This document shows positions 11,532 through 22,470 of a stretch of DNA of 41,343 bases, one piece after another (the first letter of the stretch is position 1; each line of letters starts with the position of its first letter). The stretch is from Gnetum montanum (taxonomy: Eukaryota > Streptophyta > Gnetopsida > Gnetales > Gnetaceae), in assembly GCA_015680685.1 (NCBI GenBank), contig MNCI01005809.1, positions 10,474 to 51,816 on the forward strand, written 5' to 3'. The translations under genes and the position numbers were made by a program. The notes beneath the pieces were generated by a model, which was not told the origin of the DNA, did not search any database, and saw only the letters and a list, made by a program, of their open reading frames with translations.

Positions 11532-12429
11532 TGATGAGCAACAAGGTACCCCTACGCTCAACCATACAAATACGAGTGTGTACACGCAATCCGGTTGAAC
11601 TCCGCGGATGGACTAGTTGTGGCACCTAGACNCTACTACTTCTGGGATTTCCAAGCACACATTACTTGAGCACTACTAGATACGCTACTGGATTACCAAG
11701 TAGTTACACTTAAATGTTTGTGATTAAGTCATACTCATTCCGCATTAGCAACAGGAAGTGTAATTGATGATAAAGAAAATATTAACTAGATAGAAAACAA
11801 TAAATAATCAACAATTAAAGTAAATAAAAGCTAAGTAAACTATGGTCTAATCTAGCCTAACATAAGTAACCATTCCGACTTCCCGGACACATCCTAAACT
11901 TCATGCAAACACTACTGGGCTATCAAATGCTAGTTGTTTCTAAGCTACCAAGTATCACACGTATGCTCAAAGGGGTCGTGCTTGTGTAATTTAATGATTT
12001 TCTTAATTGATCAAAATGAATTGTTGCACTGATAACATAAATGTAAAATGCATAAAATAAAATAAATGCACAAGAAAATAAAATAAAATAAATGCGTAAG
12101 AAAACAAATTTCAAGTGCTACAAGGATGAATCAAAGAGCTCATCTTTATTGCCAATACAATGATGTGCTCAGGTACATCAATGCTTGAATAAAGATCCAT
12201 CCACACTTAAACCTCCTGCTGTGGGCACTTGGAAAATATTCTAACTTTCAAACATACTGCAAGAGTTTCGCTACCTAACTCCTAAAAGACTTCTTCCCAA
12301 TTGTGCGTCTAGGCACTGTATTTATAGACTTGAGAGTAACTACTTTAATAATTAGAATAACCACTAGAATAACCGCTAGAGTAACCACTCTAATAATTAG
12401 AATAACTACTAGAGTAACCGCTCTCATCA
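11532..12429 (-). repeat. 3' LTR of element II
   Basis: It begins TGATGAGCAACAAGGTACCCC and ends CTCTCATCA, followed by the PPT. The minus-strand TATA box CTATAAATA is at 12319-12327. Beyond it, U3 holds repeats of the type TAACCACTAGAATAACCGC. Compared with its partner it lacks about 235 bp between the first 100 bases and the ctactacttct block; a single N at 11632 marks that join, so the loss may be an assembly artefact. Confidence 0.85.
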
Positions 12430-12443
12430 TACCCCCACAACTG
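12430..12443 (-). promoter_or_regulatory. Polypurine tract of element II
   Basis: The minus strand reads CAGTTGTGGGGGTA directly before the LTR start TGATGAG. This is the usual plus-strand primer site and matches the PPTs of LTRs III and IV. Confidence 0.8.
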
Positions 12444-13389
12444 AATGAAAACTCATCCTCGAGTATAGAAGAAGAGGAACAAATTCTTTACAAAATATAT
12501 TAGAGGGATGTGGACTTATTTAACTGACATGCAGAGTGACACAGAGAAACTAGACAAATACAGAAGTCCCCAAGCATATAATATTACAATTACGTACAAA
12601 ATTGGTGTTCATGACAATTAGGAAAGAACACCAATGAATCCAAAGGACATCCAACCCCTCTTGGCAATAGAAGAATGATGGAGAGGTAAAAGAAATCCAG
12701 CAATCATGAACAATCTCCCACGAGTGATATGGTTGCATCCTCCTTAGTGACGACAGTCCTGCTTCCAATCCACGCTTCCCACTACAATCACAACAAAACC
12801 AAGTATTAGTATATATAGTACATAAATAATGGCTAAATACCTTTTCTCGTTGGTGATTTTATCTAGAGAAGTTGTGATTGTAATAGATTGATTGCTTGAT
12901 ATTATTAGTGGAAAGACTAACAAATGGGTTAAATAATAGAAGTGATCATAAAATTTAGAGAAATCTTGACACAAGGAGTAGTGGAAAGAGGGTATTCACA
13001 ATAATAAAAAGGAATTCATTTAAAACAGTTATGAAGGTGCATACAATTTGGATGACATGGATGAGGTAAATAAAAAGAATTTGATTGTAACAATGTTTAA
13101 GGGTAAAGAACTTAACTTAATCAAACCAAAAGATATGCAAGGGGGGCATCCCCAAAGTAGGCACAAGCCTTTTATGCCCTTGCATAACTTCAAACCAAGG
13201 ATTTCATGGGCTCCATGGATGATTAATGATTATGGAAAGTTAAGTGTAAAAACCTAAAAGTAACTAACTGAGAAACTGGACACATCAAACCAGAACATTG
13301 AATGAAAACATGACACCGGTAGCAAGGTGAGACATGGAAAGCATAGATGGATGACAAAGAGAGTGGAATGGAGTTCCTAATTATGGTTA
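12444..13389. other. Element II 3' interior, nothing recognised
   Basis: This part lies between the end of gag and the PPT. It opens with the conserved actcatcctcgagt block shared with LTR III and IV elements. Short frames on both strands show no known motif. Confidence 0.5.
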
Positions 13390-15318
13390 CATATAGTCCC
13401 TTGTGGAGTTTGTGATGCATTACAGTGTTGGGCTTGTGCTGAGTTGGAGGATGCAGTGGTTTTAGAACCATGCTATCTCTTTCTACGGCCATGCCTAAAG
13501 AAAGGATGCTTCCGACGTTATGAAGGACTCCCACTATTGTTGATAGTAGCAGCACAAGTAATGTTCATGGGTTAGTGCTGTGGTGAAAAACCTTTTGGTA
13601 CTACTAGTGGCGATGTAGGAGGAGGTGAAGAATGAGAGTATTCAGAGCAAGGAGAAGTATGAGGAACATGAGGTGGTGATCTCGTAGGAGAGAACATGGG
13701 TTGATGATACTTGGGAGAGTGATAATGACGAGGTGAAGTAGAGGATGTTGATTCAGTTGAATAAATAGGGTGTTGAACATGATAAGCACTTGGCTTTGAA
13801 TGGTATGAAGGGTGTGGCTAGTTTGGCAATGGCCTTTCCCATGATTGGGGGTTTTGCCACAACAATTGAGCACAATACTGAGGCCAATAAGAATTTTCCC
13901 ATGGATAGTACAATGAGTTATGGGGTTGCTCATAAAGTTGTGGAATAGGAATGTGCCTACCCATGTACTTCTGTATGAAATCTAGATGTAACATTCTTCT
14001 CCAATGCTCATGTAGATGTAACAAGATTGGGCATTGGCCTTTTAGATGATCGTATAGGCAAACATCGCATTGATACTTATGTTTTGTGGTTGAACCCCTA
14101 TTCTCATTTTGTTTAGCCCTTCTTTCTGATTGTCGAATGGTGTTTTGTCCTGTTTCTAGGTTTGGTATCCTCTGTTTGTTTTGGTCATTAAATTTATCTT
14201 GCATGGATCTCCCTCTAATAATGTCTACATATTCTCTACATTTTTCATGTACCCACTCCGTCATCTTGTTGNNNNNNNNNNNNNNNNNNNNNNNNNNNNN
14301 NNNNNNNNNNNNNNNNNNNNNNNNNNNNNNNNNNNNNNNNNNNNNNNNNNNNNNNNNNNNNNNNNNNNNNNNNNNNNNNNNNNNNNNNNNNNNNNNNNNN
14401 NNNNNNNNNNNNNNNNNNNNNNNNNNNNNNNNNNNNNNNNNNNNNNNNNNNNNNNNNNNNNNNNNNNNNNNNNNNNNNNNNNNNNTACCCTTGTTTCCAC
14501 TCTTGGATTTGTCTCCTCAAAGTTGACACTCTTGCATAGGTTTGATATCTTTCATTGAAAAGGTTTACCATTGTAGGCCAACGTTGAATTGAATTCGATT
14601 TTAAAGACATGTACCACACTTTAGCTTAGCTAGCAAGTGTCATAAGGAAGAGCTTAAGCCTTTGCCATCCATTCTCAACATTGTTTCATACACAGACATC
14701 ATAGAAGGCTTGTAAATGATGCTGCGAATCTAAATCATAGCCTCCTGAGAACTTAGAAAAGTTGTTTAAATCAAGCTTAGGTAGATGGCTTTCCCTACAA
14801 TGCCTATGGAAAATTTGAACAACCTCTTGTATATGCATTAGGCTCTTAGTGGCTAGTAGGGACTCATCATCACTAAGTAGGTTATGAGTTTGTGAGTTAG
14901 GACGATGTTTTCTTTGTTCATGTTGGCATTCCTGACTTTTCCTGTGGTTTTGATTTTTATTTCTATGCCAACCCCTTAAGGAATAGTCATCTGTGTCACA
15001 ACCCGATGTTGAAAGAGCAGAGAAAGAGAGGGAACTGAAACACTTGTCATGACTTTTTTAAGTCTCCCAATCATCCCCTGATGTACTCTTGCTACCCATT
15101 GAGAAGGTCTTAGGCCTTACGGGCCTCCTCGTTCTAGGGGATGTCCCATCTTCACTAGAGGTGTTTGAGTTGGATGAAAAAAGTCCTTGAGTATCATTGG
15201 GGTGTCTATGAACATATGAAACTCCTGCATAAGATTGAATACTCCGAACTTCTTCATTGGTTCTCTAATGAATTACCTCGCTAGATGTTGTGTTATCACT
15301 ATCTTGCGAAAGAGACAT
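13390..15318 (-). pseudogene. gag: Element II gag, decayed
   Basis: ATG at 15318 (MSLSQDSDNT) lies about 115 bases after the PBS. In frame to 14486 with a few stops: an Arg/Ser-rich N-terminus, DDESLLATKS, LDLNNFSKFSGGYDLD, HLQAFYDVC, then WYMSLKSNSIQRW and FNERYQTYARVSTLRRQIQEW. These match gag I and III. A 214-base N run follows. After it: TEWVHEKCREYVDIIRG, then a zinc knuckle CDVCLYDHLKGQC (C-X2-C-X3-H-X4-C, near 14050), the spacing seen in Athila-type gag. The tail is rich in Pro, Ser, His and Tyr (YHSPKYHQPMFSPTRSPP). The frames on the two sides of the gap differ by one base if the N count is exact. The C-terminal end is approximate. Confidence 0.75.
14272..14485. other. Assembly gap of 214 N
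   Basis: Unknown bases inside element II gag, between the capsid core and the zinc knuckle. Open frames crossing it are artefacts. Confidence 1.
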
Positions 15319-15433
15319 GGTTGTGAGTTTTGTATGACTTAATTGAATTTAATTTCTTTGTCTGAAAGATATATTGTTAATACCTTGTTACAGTGATCTT
15401 GTATGATATAACTAATCTAGATTACTAGCACCG

Positions 15434-15451
15434 TCCCTGGCAATGACACCA
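15434..15451 (-). promoter_or_regulatory. tRNA-Asp primer-binding site of element II
   Basis: The minus strand reads TGGTGTCATTGCCAGGGA one base after the LTR. It matches the complement of the plant tRNA-Asp 3' end at 14 of 18 positions; all four differences are C-to-T or G-to-A and three lie in CpG. Confidence 0.85.
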
Positions 15452-15452
15452 A

Positions 15453-16600
15453 TGATGAGCAACGAGGTACCCCTACGCTTAACCATATGAAAAAGAGTGT
15501 GTACGCACGATCCGGTCGAACTCCGCAGATGGACTAGTTGTGGCACCTAGATAATTATAGGTTGATCATAGTTCGCTATCTTCGCACCTGGACTAGTATT
15601 TTCTTTGTCACGTATGGTTTACTCCAAAGTGAGGTGTATGATGTGATTCCAAACTGGCTACTCCTAGAGACAATGGGAAACAATCTTGATTAAGCTAATA
15701 GGCAACATAAAGTAAAATCTAAGCTAGCCTAAGTGCAATGAGCATCTGTCCTTAATCATCCGTATACATCTTGGACCTCATGTACTACTTCTAGGATTTC
15801 CAAGCACACATTACTTGAGCACTACTAGATATGCTACTAGATTACCTAGTAGTTACACTTAAATGTTTGTGATTAAGTCGTACTCATTCCGCATTAGCAA
15901 CAAGAAGTGTAATTGATGTTAAAGAAAATATTAACTAGATAGACAATAATAAATAATTAACAATTAAAGTAAATAAAAGCTAAGTAAACTATGGTTTAAT
16001 CTAGCCTAACACAAGTAACTGTTCCCACTTCCTGGACACATCCTAAACTTCGTGCAAACACTACTGGGCTATCAAACGCTAGTTGTTTCTGAGCTACCAA
16101 GTGTCACACATATGATCGAAGGGGTCGTGCTTGTGTAATTTAACAATTTTCTTAATTGATCAAAATGAATTGCTGCGCTAATAACATAAATGTAAAGTGC
16201 ATAAAATAAAATAAAATAAATGCACAAGAAAATAAAATAAAATAAATGTGTAAGAAAACAAATCTCAAGTGTTGCAAGGATGAATCAAATAGCTCGTCTT
16301 TATTTCCAACACAATGGTGTGCTCAGGTACATCAATGCTTGAATAAAGATCCATCCACACTTAGACCTCCTACTGCGGGCACTTAATATTCTAACTTTCA
16401 AACAGACTACAAGAGTTTCGCTGCTTGACTCCTAAAAGAATTTTTCCCAATTATGCATCTAGGCACTGTATTTACAGACTTGGGAGTAACTGCTGTAATA
16501 ATTAGAGTAACCACTCTAATAAGTAGAATAACTACTAGAGTAATCGCTAGAGTAACTACTCTAATAATTAAAATAACTACTAGAGTAACCGCTCTCATCA
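15453..16600 (-). repeat. 5' LTR of element II
   Basis: It begins TGATGAGCAACGAGGTACCCC and ends CTCTCATCA. The former TATA box is mutated (CTGTAAATA on the minus strand, 16469-16477). The transcribed half holds two diverged copies of a block with actaggattaccaag-type words, and an AAAAT microsatellite at 16201-16250. U3 (16486-16600) holds GTTACTCTAG-type repeats on the minus strand. Confidence 0.88.
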
Positions 16601-16605
16601 ATTGC
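16601..16605. repeat. Target-site duplication of element II, right copy
   Basis: ATTGC directly after CTCTCATCA. Confidence 0.85.
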
Positions 16606-16982
16606 TATTCTAGTTATTTTATATTTATCTTCTTAATCCATTTTATTTTATATTATCTCACTCTATTTAATGTTTTCTTTTATGTTTTTTATCATTTAGT
16701 CTTTTCTTAATTACACTTAGACTTTTTATTTTAATTAATTTTTATTTTAATTTTAAAAATTAAAAATTAAAAAAAACATAAACATTGAAAACTAAAAATA
16801 GAAAAATAGAAAACTACAAAACCATAAATATACAAAAACATAAAACATGTAAATGAAATGAAAACAGTTCCTTGTAATATAGTCCATGTCCATAGAAATG
16901 TCCATCATGAGTACATGCCAACATCAATACCAATACATCGCATCCCATAAAACATAAAATTCAAAAATAACATAATCAACAT
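16606..16982. other. AT-rich stretch, nothing coding
   Basis: Very AT-rich DNA with an inverted repeat TTTTAATTTT/AAAAATTAAAA near 16745-16770. No gene seen. Confidence 0.6.
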
Positions 16983-17345
16983 TTCCACTCAACATTTCTC
17001 ATCTCTCACTCCTAGCCACCTATACCTAAATCTCTTGTCGAAAAGATCTTTCCTACCACTTTTGCATCATCTCCACCCTTGGTCCCATTGTAAGAAGCTC
17101 TTGGTGCATCCATATCTATAAAATCATAAATAAAAATATAGAAAATTTAATAAAATAATGTAAATAGCATCTCAACTCAACATCTTTCATCTCTCACTCC
17201 TAGCCACCTATGCCTAAATCATCTATAAAAAAGATCTTTGTTATCACTTTTGCATCATCTTCAACCTTGGTCGTGCTATTAAAAAGCTCTTAGTACAGCC
17301 ATATCTATAAAATAATAAATAAAAATATACAATAGTCAATAAAAT
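16983..17345 (-). repeat. 188-bp tandem duplication covering an exon-like block
   Basis: Two copies start with matching blocks at 16990 and 17178. On the minus strand each reads an acceptor-like TTTATAG, then an open block with DDAKV and DLGIGG followed by TAG. The copy nearer the upstream exon is more decayed. It looks like a duplicated last exon. Confidence 0.7.
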
Positions 17346-20300
17346 ACATAAAAAAATAGATAATACTATAAAACTATGTGAGCTATAGAAATTAAACATA
17401 GAACATAAAACTTACCAACTGAAATGATTCTTTCTTTCCCATTGATGCATCACCATGACCAACTTCCCCTACTTTTCCTCCTACTACTACTACCTTCCTA
17501 GTTGCTTCTTGTTCATACTCTTCTATCAACTTCTATGTTATCTCCTTGGGAGTGAAATGTGAAACCCAAATCATCCAAGTTCACATCTAACACCTTTGGC
17601 ATAATAGGCTCATCCACACTGGCCTCTCTCTAGATCCTGCTATCCTCCTCCATAGAACTTGGCAATTGATTTTCCTTCTTCTTTTACTATAGCACAATGC
17701 ACTCCCCAAAAAATTTTAGCATATCATTAATTTCCATCTTCTTAATTAGCAAGTCTATAACTTTTCTCTATTTTTTAAAAAAACAAGGTTTGTTTTTTAT
17801 AAAATAGCTTGTTACTCTTTTGTTAACGTTTAGAATGCTCCCATGTTGCATAGTTGTCCTTCATTTTAGTATTCAATCTCTCCATACTTAACAACTTATT
17901 CTATAAAATAGTGTGGACAGCCACCAAAAAATCATGAGAATTGCATAATCTTTATTAGGAAGAAGTTGTAGGATTGTCATGCATCACTTTACTTCCATAT
18001 AAATCTACTTTTAGATTCTCCACCTCTTTTGCTAGTCATGCCATCTATGTGAATACCTTCTTGTGATCCTTCTTGGAGGTCACCAATTATATCATTAAGC
18101 CAACATTAGTATCAATGTGCTTTACAATAAGAGAATTCATCTTCAAGCCATATCCTCCTAAGGAATCCTCCCGAACCTTAGGATTCTTAGATTCAAAGAC
18201 CTAGAAATCAGGGTCCATAATTGACACTTTTCTAAGATTAGCTATAATTTGGACGTCTGCAAAATAACTTTCTTCTTGTCTCATTAACTTATCAATCGAT
18301 TACCACTATCATGGCTAATCTTAACATTAAGCATACTAGTATTCATGACAATCCTTATCTTCTCTATAAAGCTATCCACCATTCCCCTTATCTACTCTTT
18401 ATTAATATTCTCTCAAAGCATTTTTCTTAAGTTTGTAAACACACATATGAAAATATAAAAATAATAATAAATTCAAAATATAAAAGAAATAAAAATGAAA
18501 ATTGAAACTAAATTTGATCACTTCCTCAAAGACATTTTATCCCCTTCTGCTAGCATGCTTGTAAGTCACTTTCACCCATCCTCACCAAAAATATGCTTTT
18601 CCTTAGGAGGAAATAAGCTAGGGACTTTAGCAAGAGATAATAATTTATCGTCATTTACATCATCCAAACCATGACCTGCATGATTGTCTAACAGCTAGTT
18701 ATGCTTCAATAGGTCATGAGTCTTCAAATAATCCATCAACAAAACATTTCCTCTTGAGCACTTTCCATGTTAATCTCATCTGCATTATCTCCCAACATCA
18801 AATCAACCTATTCCTCAATCAATATCCTCGTTATCTCTTCCTCTTAAATTTTTCAAGTAGCTTCAGTATCCATATCTTTCTTTCTTTCTTTCTAATAAGG
18901 CTTGGTCCTTTGCTTCTTTCCTTCCTTTCTTCTCCACCTCTTCCCTTGCCTTCCTTTCTACCTCCTCTTTTACTTTTCTTTTAGCTTCTACCTTCATTAA
19001 TGCTTCCTCTTTAGGTTTCTTTTGTGCTTTCAAAGTAGCTATTAATAACAAATATAAATGTTAGAACATGTAAATTTATAATTAGAAAAATAAACAAAAT
19101 AGAAACATCAAAATAACTTATGCTTATCTAGCCTCTTTGCTACCTTAGTAACCTATGCATTTAGCTTCTCCTCCTCCAAATCATAGGCACTTGTAGCCTT
19201 AAAATCATCCACTTGAATCTTATTGGAGGCCTTTCCTCCATCCTATATGCCCATACCATATTCCCTGATGTCTTCCATTCCCTACATAGGGTTACCATAA
19301 GTGAATTTTTTTGTGGATAACACCATGCTTCCTAACATGGAATGCTCAGCCACATTGTCTATAGTGAGAAGGTGACATCTAATGATTCTTTCATAGTATA
19401 TGTAAGAGTCATCATGATGTTGGTAATATGCTAACATAATGGTGCTCAAAGCCTTCCTCACTAAGAACCTTCTCTTTCTCCCTAGCATTGCAAGTAAGCA
19501 ACTCTACAAAACATCATAGCATGCCATAGTAGAAATAAAAGTTCACCAAGTTGCTAAAGTCCTTAGCATTGATCAATCTAATGTTGCCTAGATCCTTAGT
19601 CATCTTTTCATCTATGTGACTTATCCAATCATAAGTAACACTCTTCATCATTATATTGAATATGACTATCAGCCACTAGGAATAAGTAATCCACCTCTAT
19701 CCAATTCATCCACAAAATATCCTCTAAATGAAGAGGTAATAAACTTAAATCAAATCCAAGTTCTCATAGTGAAGAATATTATGATTCTTATTCACATACT
19801 ACATCTAGTTCTTGATCTTATAACTCTCCATCTTAAATAACTTACTTTTTTCATCAACAACAAAACCTCCATAAAAAATTCCAAACTAGTACTAGAAGGA
19901 ATCTCTGTTCCATTGTAAGACCACCTCTTTGTTATGAACTTAGAACATGAATAATGATGTTGGATGAAATAGTATTTTAGCATAGCAATGATATCCAAGG
20001 GAGAGATCTTAGGCGATATTAAGGTAAAGAGGGATATCAATCCTTCCTACTCAAAGACATGGAGGTACTTCCTTTCCTCCCTACTCATCAACCATTTGTG
20101 ACTAAACAAAGTGTTGTGAACATTTAATTGCAATGACCTCACTTTCACATTTCCTAGCTAAATGTAGATCACTTTGGAGGTATTGATCTTATTTGCAAAC
20201 ATAAATATAAAATAATAAAATCATAGACATTTACATTGACATTCATACTACCATCAACATAAACATCATATAGACATGAAACTACAAAAATAACAAAAGA

Positions 20301-20870
20301 AACATTCATGTTCTTCAAGATTATCTTTTGGGCTCAAGTAGATCCTAGATCCCTTAGGCCACTCAACCTCCAAGATTAAGCCCTTCCTATTATGCAATAC
20401 ATGAACTAAACTAATCTTCCTAATATCATTGTACCACCTATGATCCTTGGCAAAGTTCATCTTACTTGAAAATCACTTAAAAATTAGCAAGCGCTAGTTA
20501 TCTATGAGCATGATCTCCAATAACATTCTCTCAAGGCTCTTCAAGTAGGAAGCCTCTTTATTAGAATTCTCAAACTTAAAGCATACAAAAAACACATATC
20601 ATCAATAAACAACAAAATGCATAATCCATAACTAAAACTTAGAAAATATAGCATAACATAGGAACACATATTAGCTAACTTGGAGATAGTGATATGGGTA
20701 CATATTTGACTAAAGAAACTTTTTGTATGATGTGAATCCAACAATAGAGTGCTATCGACATTAATCCTTTTATAATGATAGTCTATCCACAAATGATCCA
20801 ACTCTTGACATTAAATCTCCCACGTCACTTTGCCTTCATCAATGATGGTGTCAACATCTAAAGCTTTCTG
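16990..20870 (-). pseudogene. Decayed gene relic with probable introns, unrecognised
   Basis: Minus-strand blocks in order include DHLWIDYHYKRINVDSTLLL (near 20790), FAKDHRWYNDIRKISLVHVL with VEWPKGSRIYLSPKDNLEEH (20460-20300), GRKRRFLVRKALSTIM (19480), a Lys/Glu-rich coiled-coil-like stretch KKPKEEALMKVEAKRK (19030-18870), NHAGHGLDDVNDDKLLSLAK (18690), and an acidic tail DEPIMPKVLDVNLDDLGF (17610-17550). AT-rich gaps separate them. A canonical donor GTTG|GTAAGT at 17412-17420 and acceptors TTTATAG before the duplicated last block suggest splicing. I do not recognise the family. It may be cargo of an element led by LTR III, or a host-gene fragment. Stops and frameshifts are many. Confidence 0.4.
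18876..18893. repeat. TTTC microsatellite
   Basis: Four or so tandem TTTC units at the end of the Lys/Glu-rich block. Confidence 0.7.
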
Positions 20871-21563
20871 AATCACATAGCCTAGCAATCAAGCTTAAAT
20901 CAAAGTATAATACTAAATCAAAAACCATTAAGCTTAAATAGCATCATCATACTTTAAATTTTTGAATTACGCATGCACATGCTTTATTCTTAGCTTTTCA
21001 AGTTCAAAAATGACTATGCTAAAACATTTTATGTGAGGTGATGCGATACTAGGTAATATTGACACCTACCTTAACTCAACTTGAAATATGAGATGATAGG
21101 AATGAAAAAAAATTACTTAATAATATATCTCAAAGCTTAAATATAAGGAAACAATTTTGATGAGCATGTGTACAACCTCCCACAAATCAAAATTCTTTCA
21201 TTTCGCAAAAGCCCAATGTCGAATCTCCTTAATTTTGTCCAAGTTAACCCCTTTGTGATGACCTTTGTGCATGCAAGTGACACTAATGTCAGCATCAACA
21301 TCACTTGCTAAGACTTAGAAACACATTTTTCTCTTTGTTCCTTAACTATGCAAGTGACACTAATGCATCATGATCCATGGGTTATGCTTCAATTTTAAAA
21401 TAAAAAATAATGATAAGAAATATATTTTAAAAAGGCCTAGCCCTAGATCCTCTAACCATGTGTTTCAACATAATGCACTCAAGCCATAGGTGCTATGCAT
21501 GCCTAGACATGCCCATAAGTCACTAGAATGTCCTACTCTATCCCTCATGAGTTGCATTACCCT
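20871..21563. other. AT-rich stretch downstream of LTR III, nothing recognised
   Basis: It would be the leader of an element led by LTR III. No ORF or motif was recognised; words such as ttgtgatgacctttgtgc occur once. Confidence 0.5.
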
Positions 21564-21583
21564 CCTTCCAACACCATCACTAA
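21564..21583 (-). promoter_or_regulatory. Strongly decayed tRNA-Asp-type PBS next to LTR III
   Basis: The minus strand reads TTAGTGATGGTGTTGGAAGG right after the LTR. Against TTGGCGCCGTTGCCGGGGA nine of 19 bases match and eight of the ten differences are transitions, as expected from long methylation decay. Confidence 0.4.
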
Positions 21584-22455
21584 TGACTGGCGAGTGTCTC
21601 CTACACCCAACCATATGAATCACAAGCATTTATATGCAATCTAGTTGAATTCCATGGATGGAACTAGTGTTGTATCTAGATCATTATGTATTAATTGTAG
21701 GTCATTGTCTTCTCACTTGGACTAGTGGTAGCATTATCACATATGGTTTATTCCAAAGTGAGATATATCCTTATTAATATTGTGTGGCTATGACTAAGTT
21801 ATATGAAAGCATGAAAATTAATTATTTAATTAATTTAATTAATAACAAGAACATAAATCCTAGAATATTCTAAGGATGATAAGTATCTATTCTCATATGG
21901 TTGTGCAAGTCTTGAACTTATGTATCCACTTATGGGATTACCAAGTGTTATGCTACAAGGAAAACCAAGCAATAACACTACTAGGATTACCAAGTGAATA
22001 TGTATTTATAATCAAAACTAGTCTTACTCATTCCACCAATTGATTAATGTGCATACAAATGTAAATATTAACTAAGTATATAGAAAGTAAACTGTACTAA
22101 AAATAAATCTAATATAAGTCAAAGTGCTACAATGAATATTAATCAATCTCAATCTTATTACCATTCATGGAATGTATCAAGGTACAACGCCACTCAAATA
22201 AGATGTTATAAAATTGACCCAAACCCATGTTGCAGGCACTCACTAACTATTTGCTAAGATTAGGAATGAAAACTACAAGAGTTTGGCTATATTACTAACC
22301 AAATTGATATCTAAATGTGAATGGTCTACACATTTATATAGGCTTTAAGTGATAGAGCATCAATGCATATACACAAATTCATTCAAGGATGCATTAATGA
22401 CCATGCATTAATGGGGATGTGTCAATGCAATTTCCCAACATATGATATTTTATCA
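21584..22455 (-). repeat. LTR III
   Basis: It starts TGACTGGCGAGTGTCTCCTAC, aligning with TGATGAGTGGCGAGGTACCCCTAC of LTR IVb, and ends TATCA before a PPT. Internal matches include gggattaccaag and tcttactcattccacc. The minus-strand TATA box is CTATATAAATG at 22332-22342. Having a PBS-like site on one side and a PPT on the other, it may be shared by two units in tandem. Confidence 0.7.
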
Positions 22456-22470
22456 TACCCTCATGACTAA
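22456..22470 (-). promoter_or_regulatory. Polypurine tract next to LTR III
   Basis: The minus strand reads TTAGTCATGAGGGTA before the LTR, followed outward by the conserved actcatccttgagtt block seen in element IV. Confidence 0.65.

Larger units (their letters stand above)
11532..16600 (-). mobile_element. Element II, complete gag-only LTR retrotransposon
   Basis: Two LTRs of one family (11532-12429 and 15453-16600) enclose a 3-kb interior with PBS, gag and PPT, read on the minus strand. The host bases flanking both outer ends are ATTGC (11527-11531 and 16601-16605), a perfect 5-bp target-site duplication, so this is one insertion that kept both ends. The interior has no recognisable protease, reverse transcriptase, RNase H or integrase. 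Gag-only elements of this sort are known in plants (terminal-repeat retrotransposons with a GAG domain). It would have relied on enzymes from another element. Confidence 0.9.

Noticed and set aside
13048-13257. Plus-strand 69-codon frame in element II
   Set aside because: No family resemblance and on the strand opposite to the element.
14086-14619. Open frames of more than 120 codons crossing the N run
   Set aside because: They are open only because N codons give no stops.
18754-18984. Plus-strand frame rich in Leu, Phe and Pro, like a membrane protein
   Set aside because: It is the complement of the Lys/Glu-rich minus-strand block and of a TTTC microsatellite.
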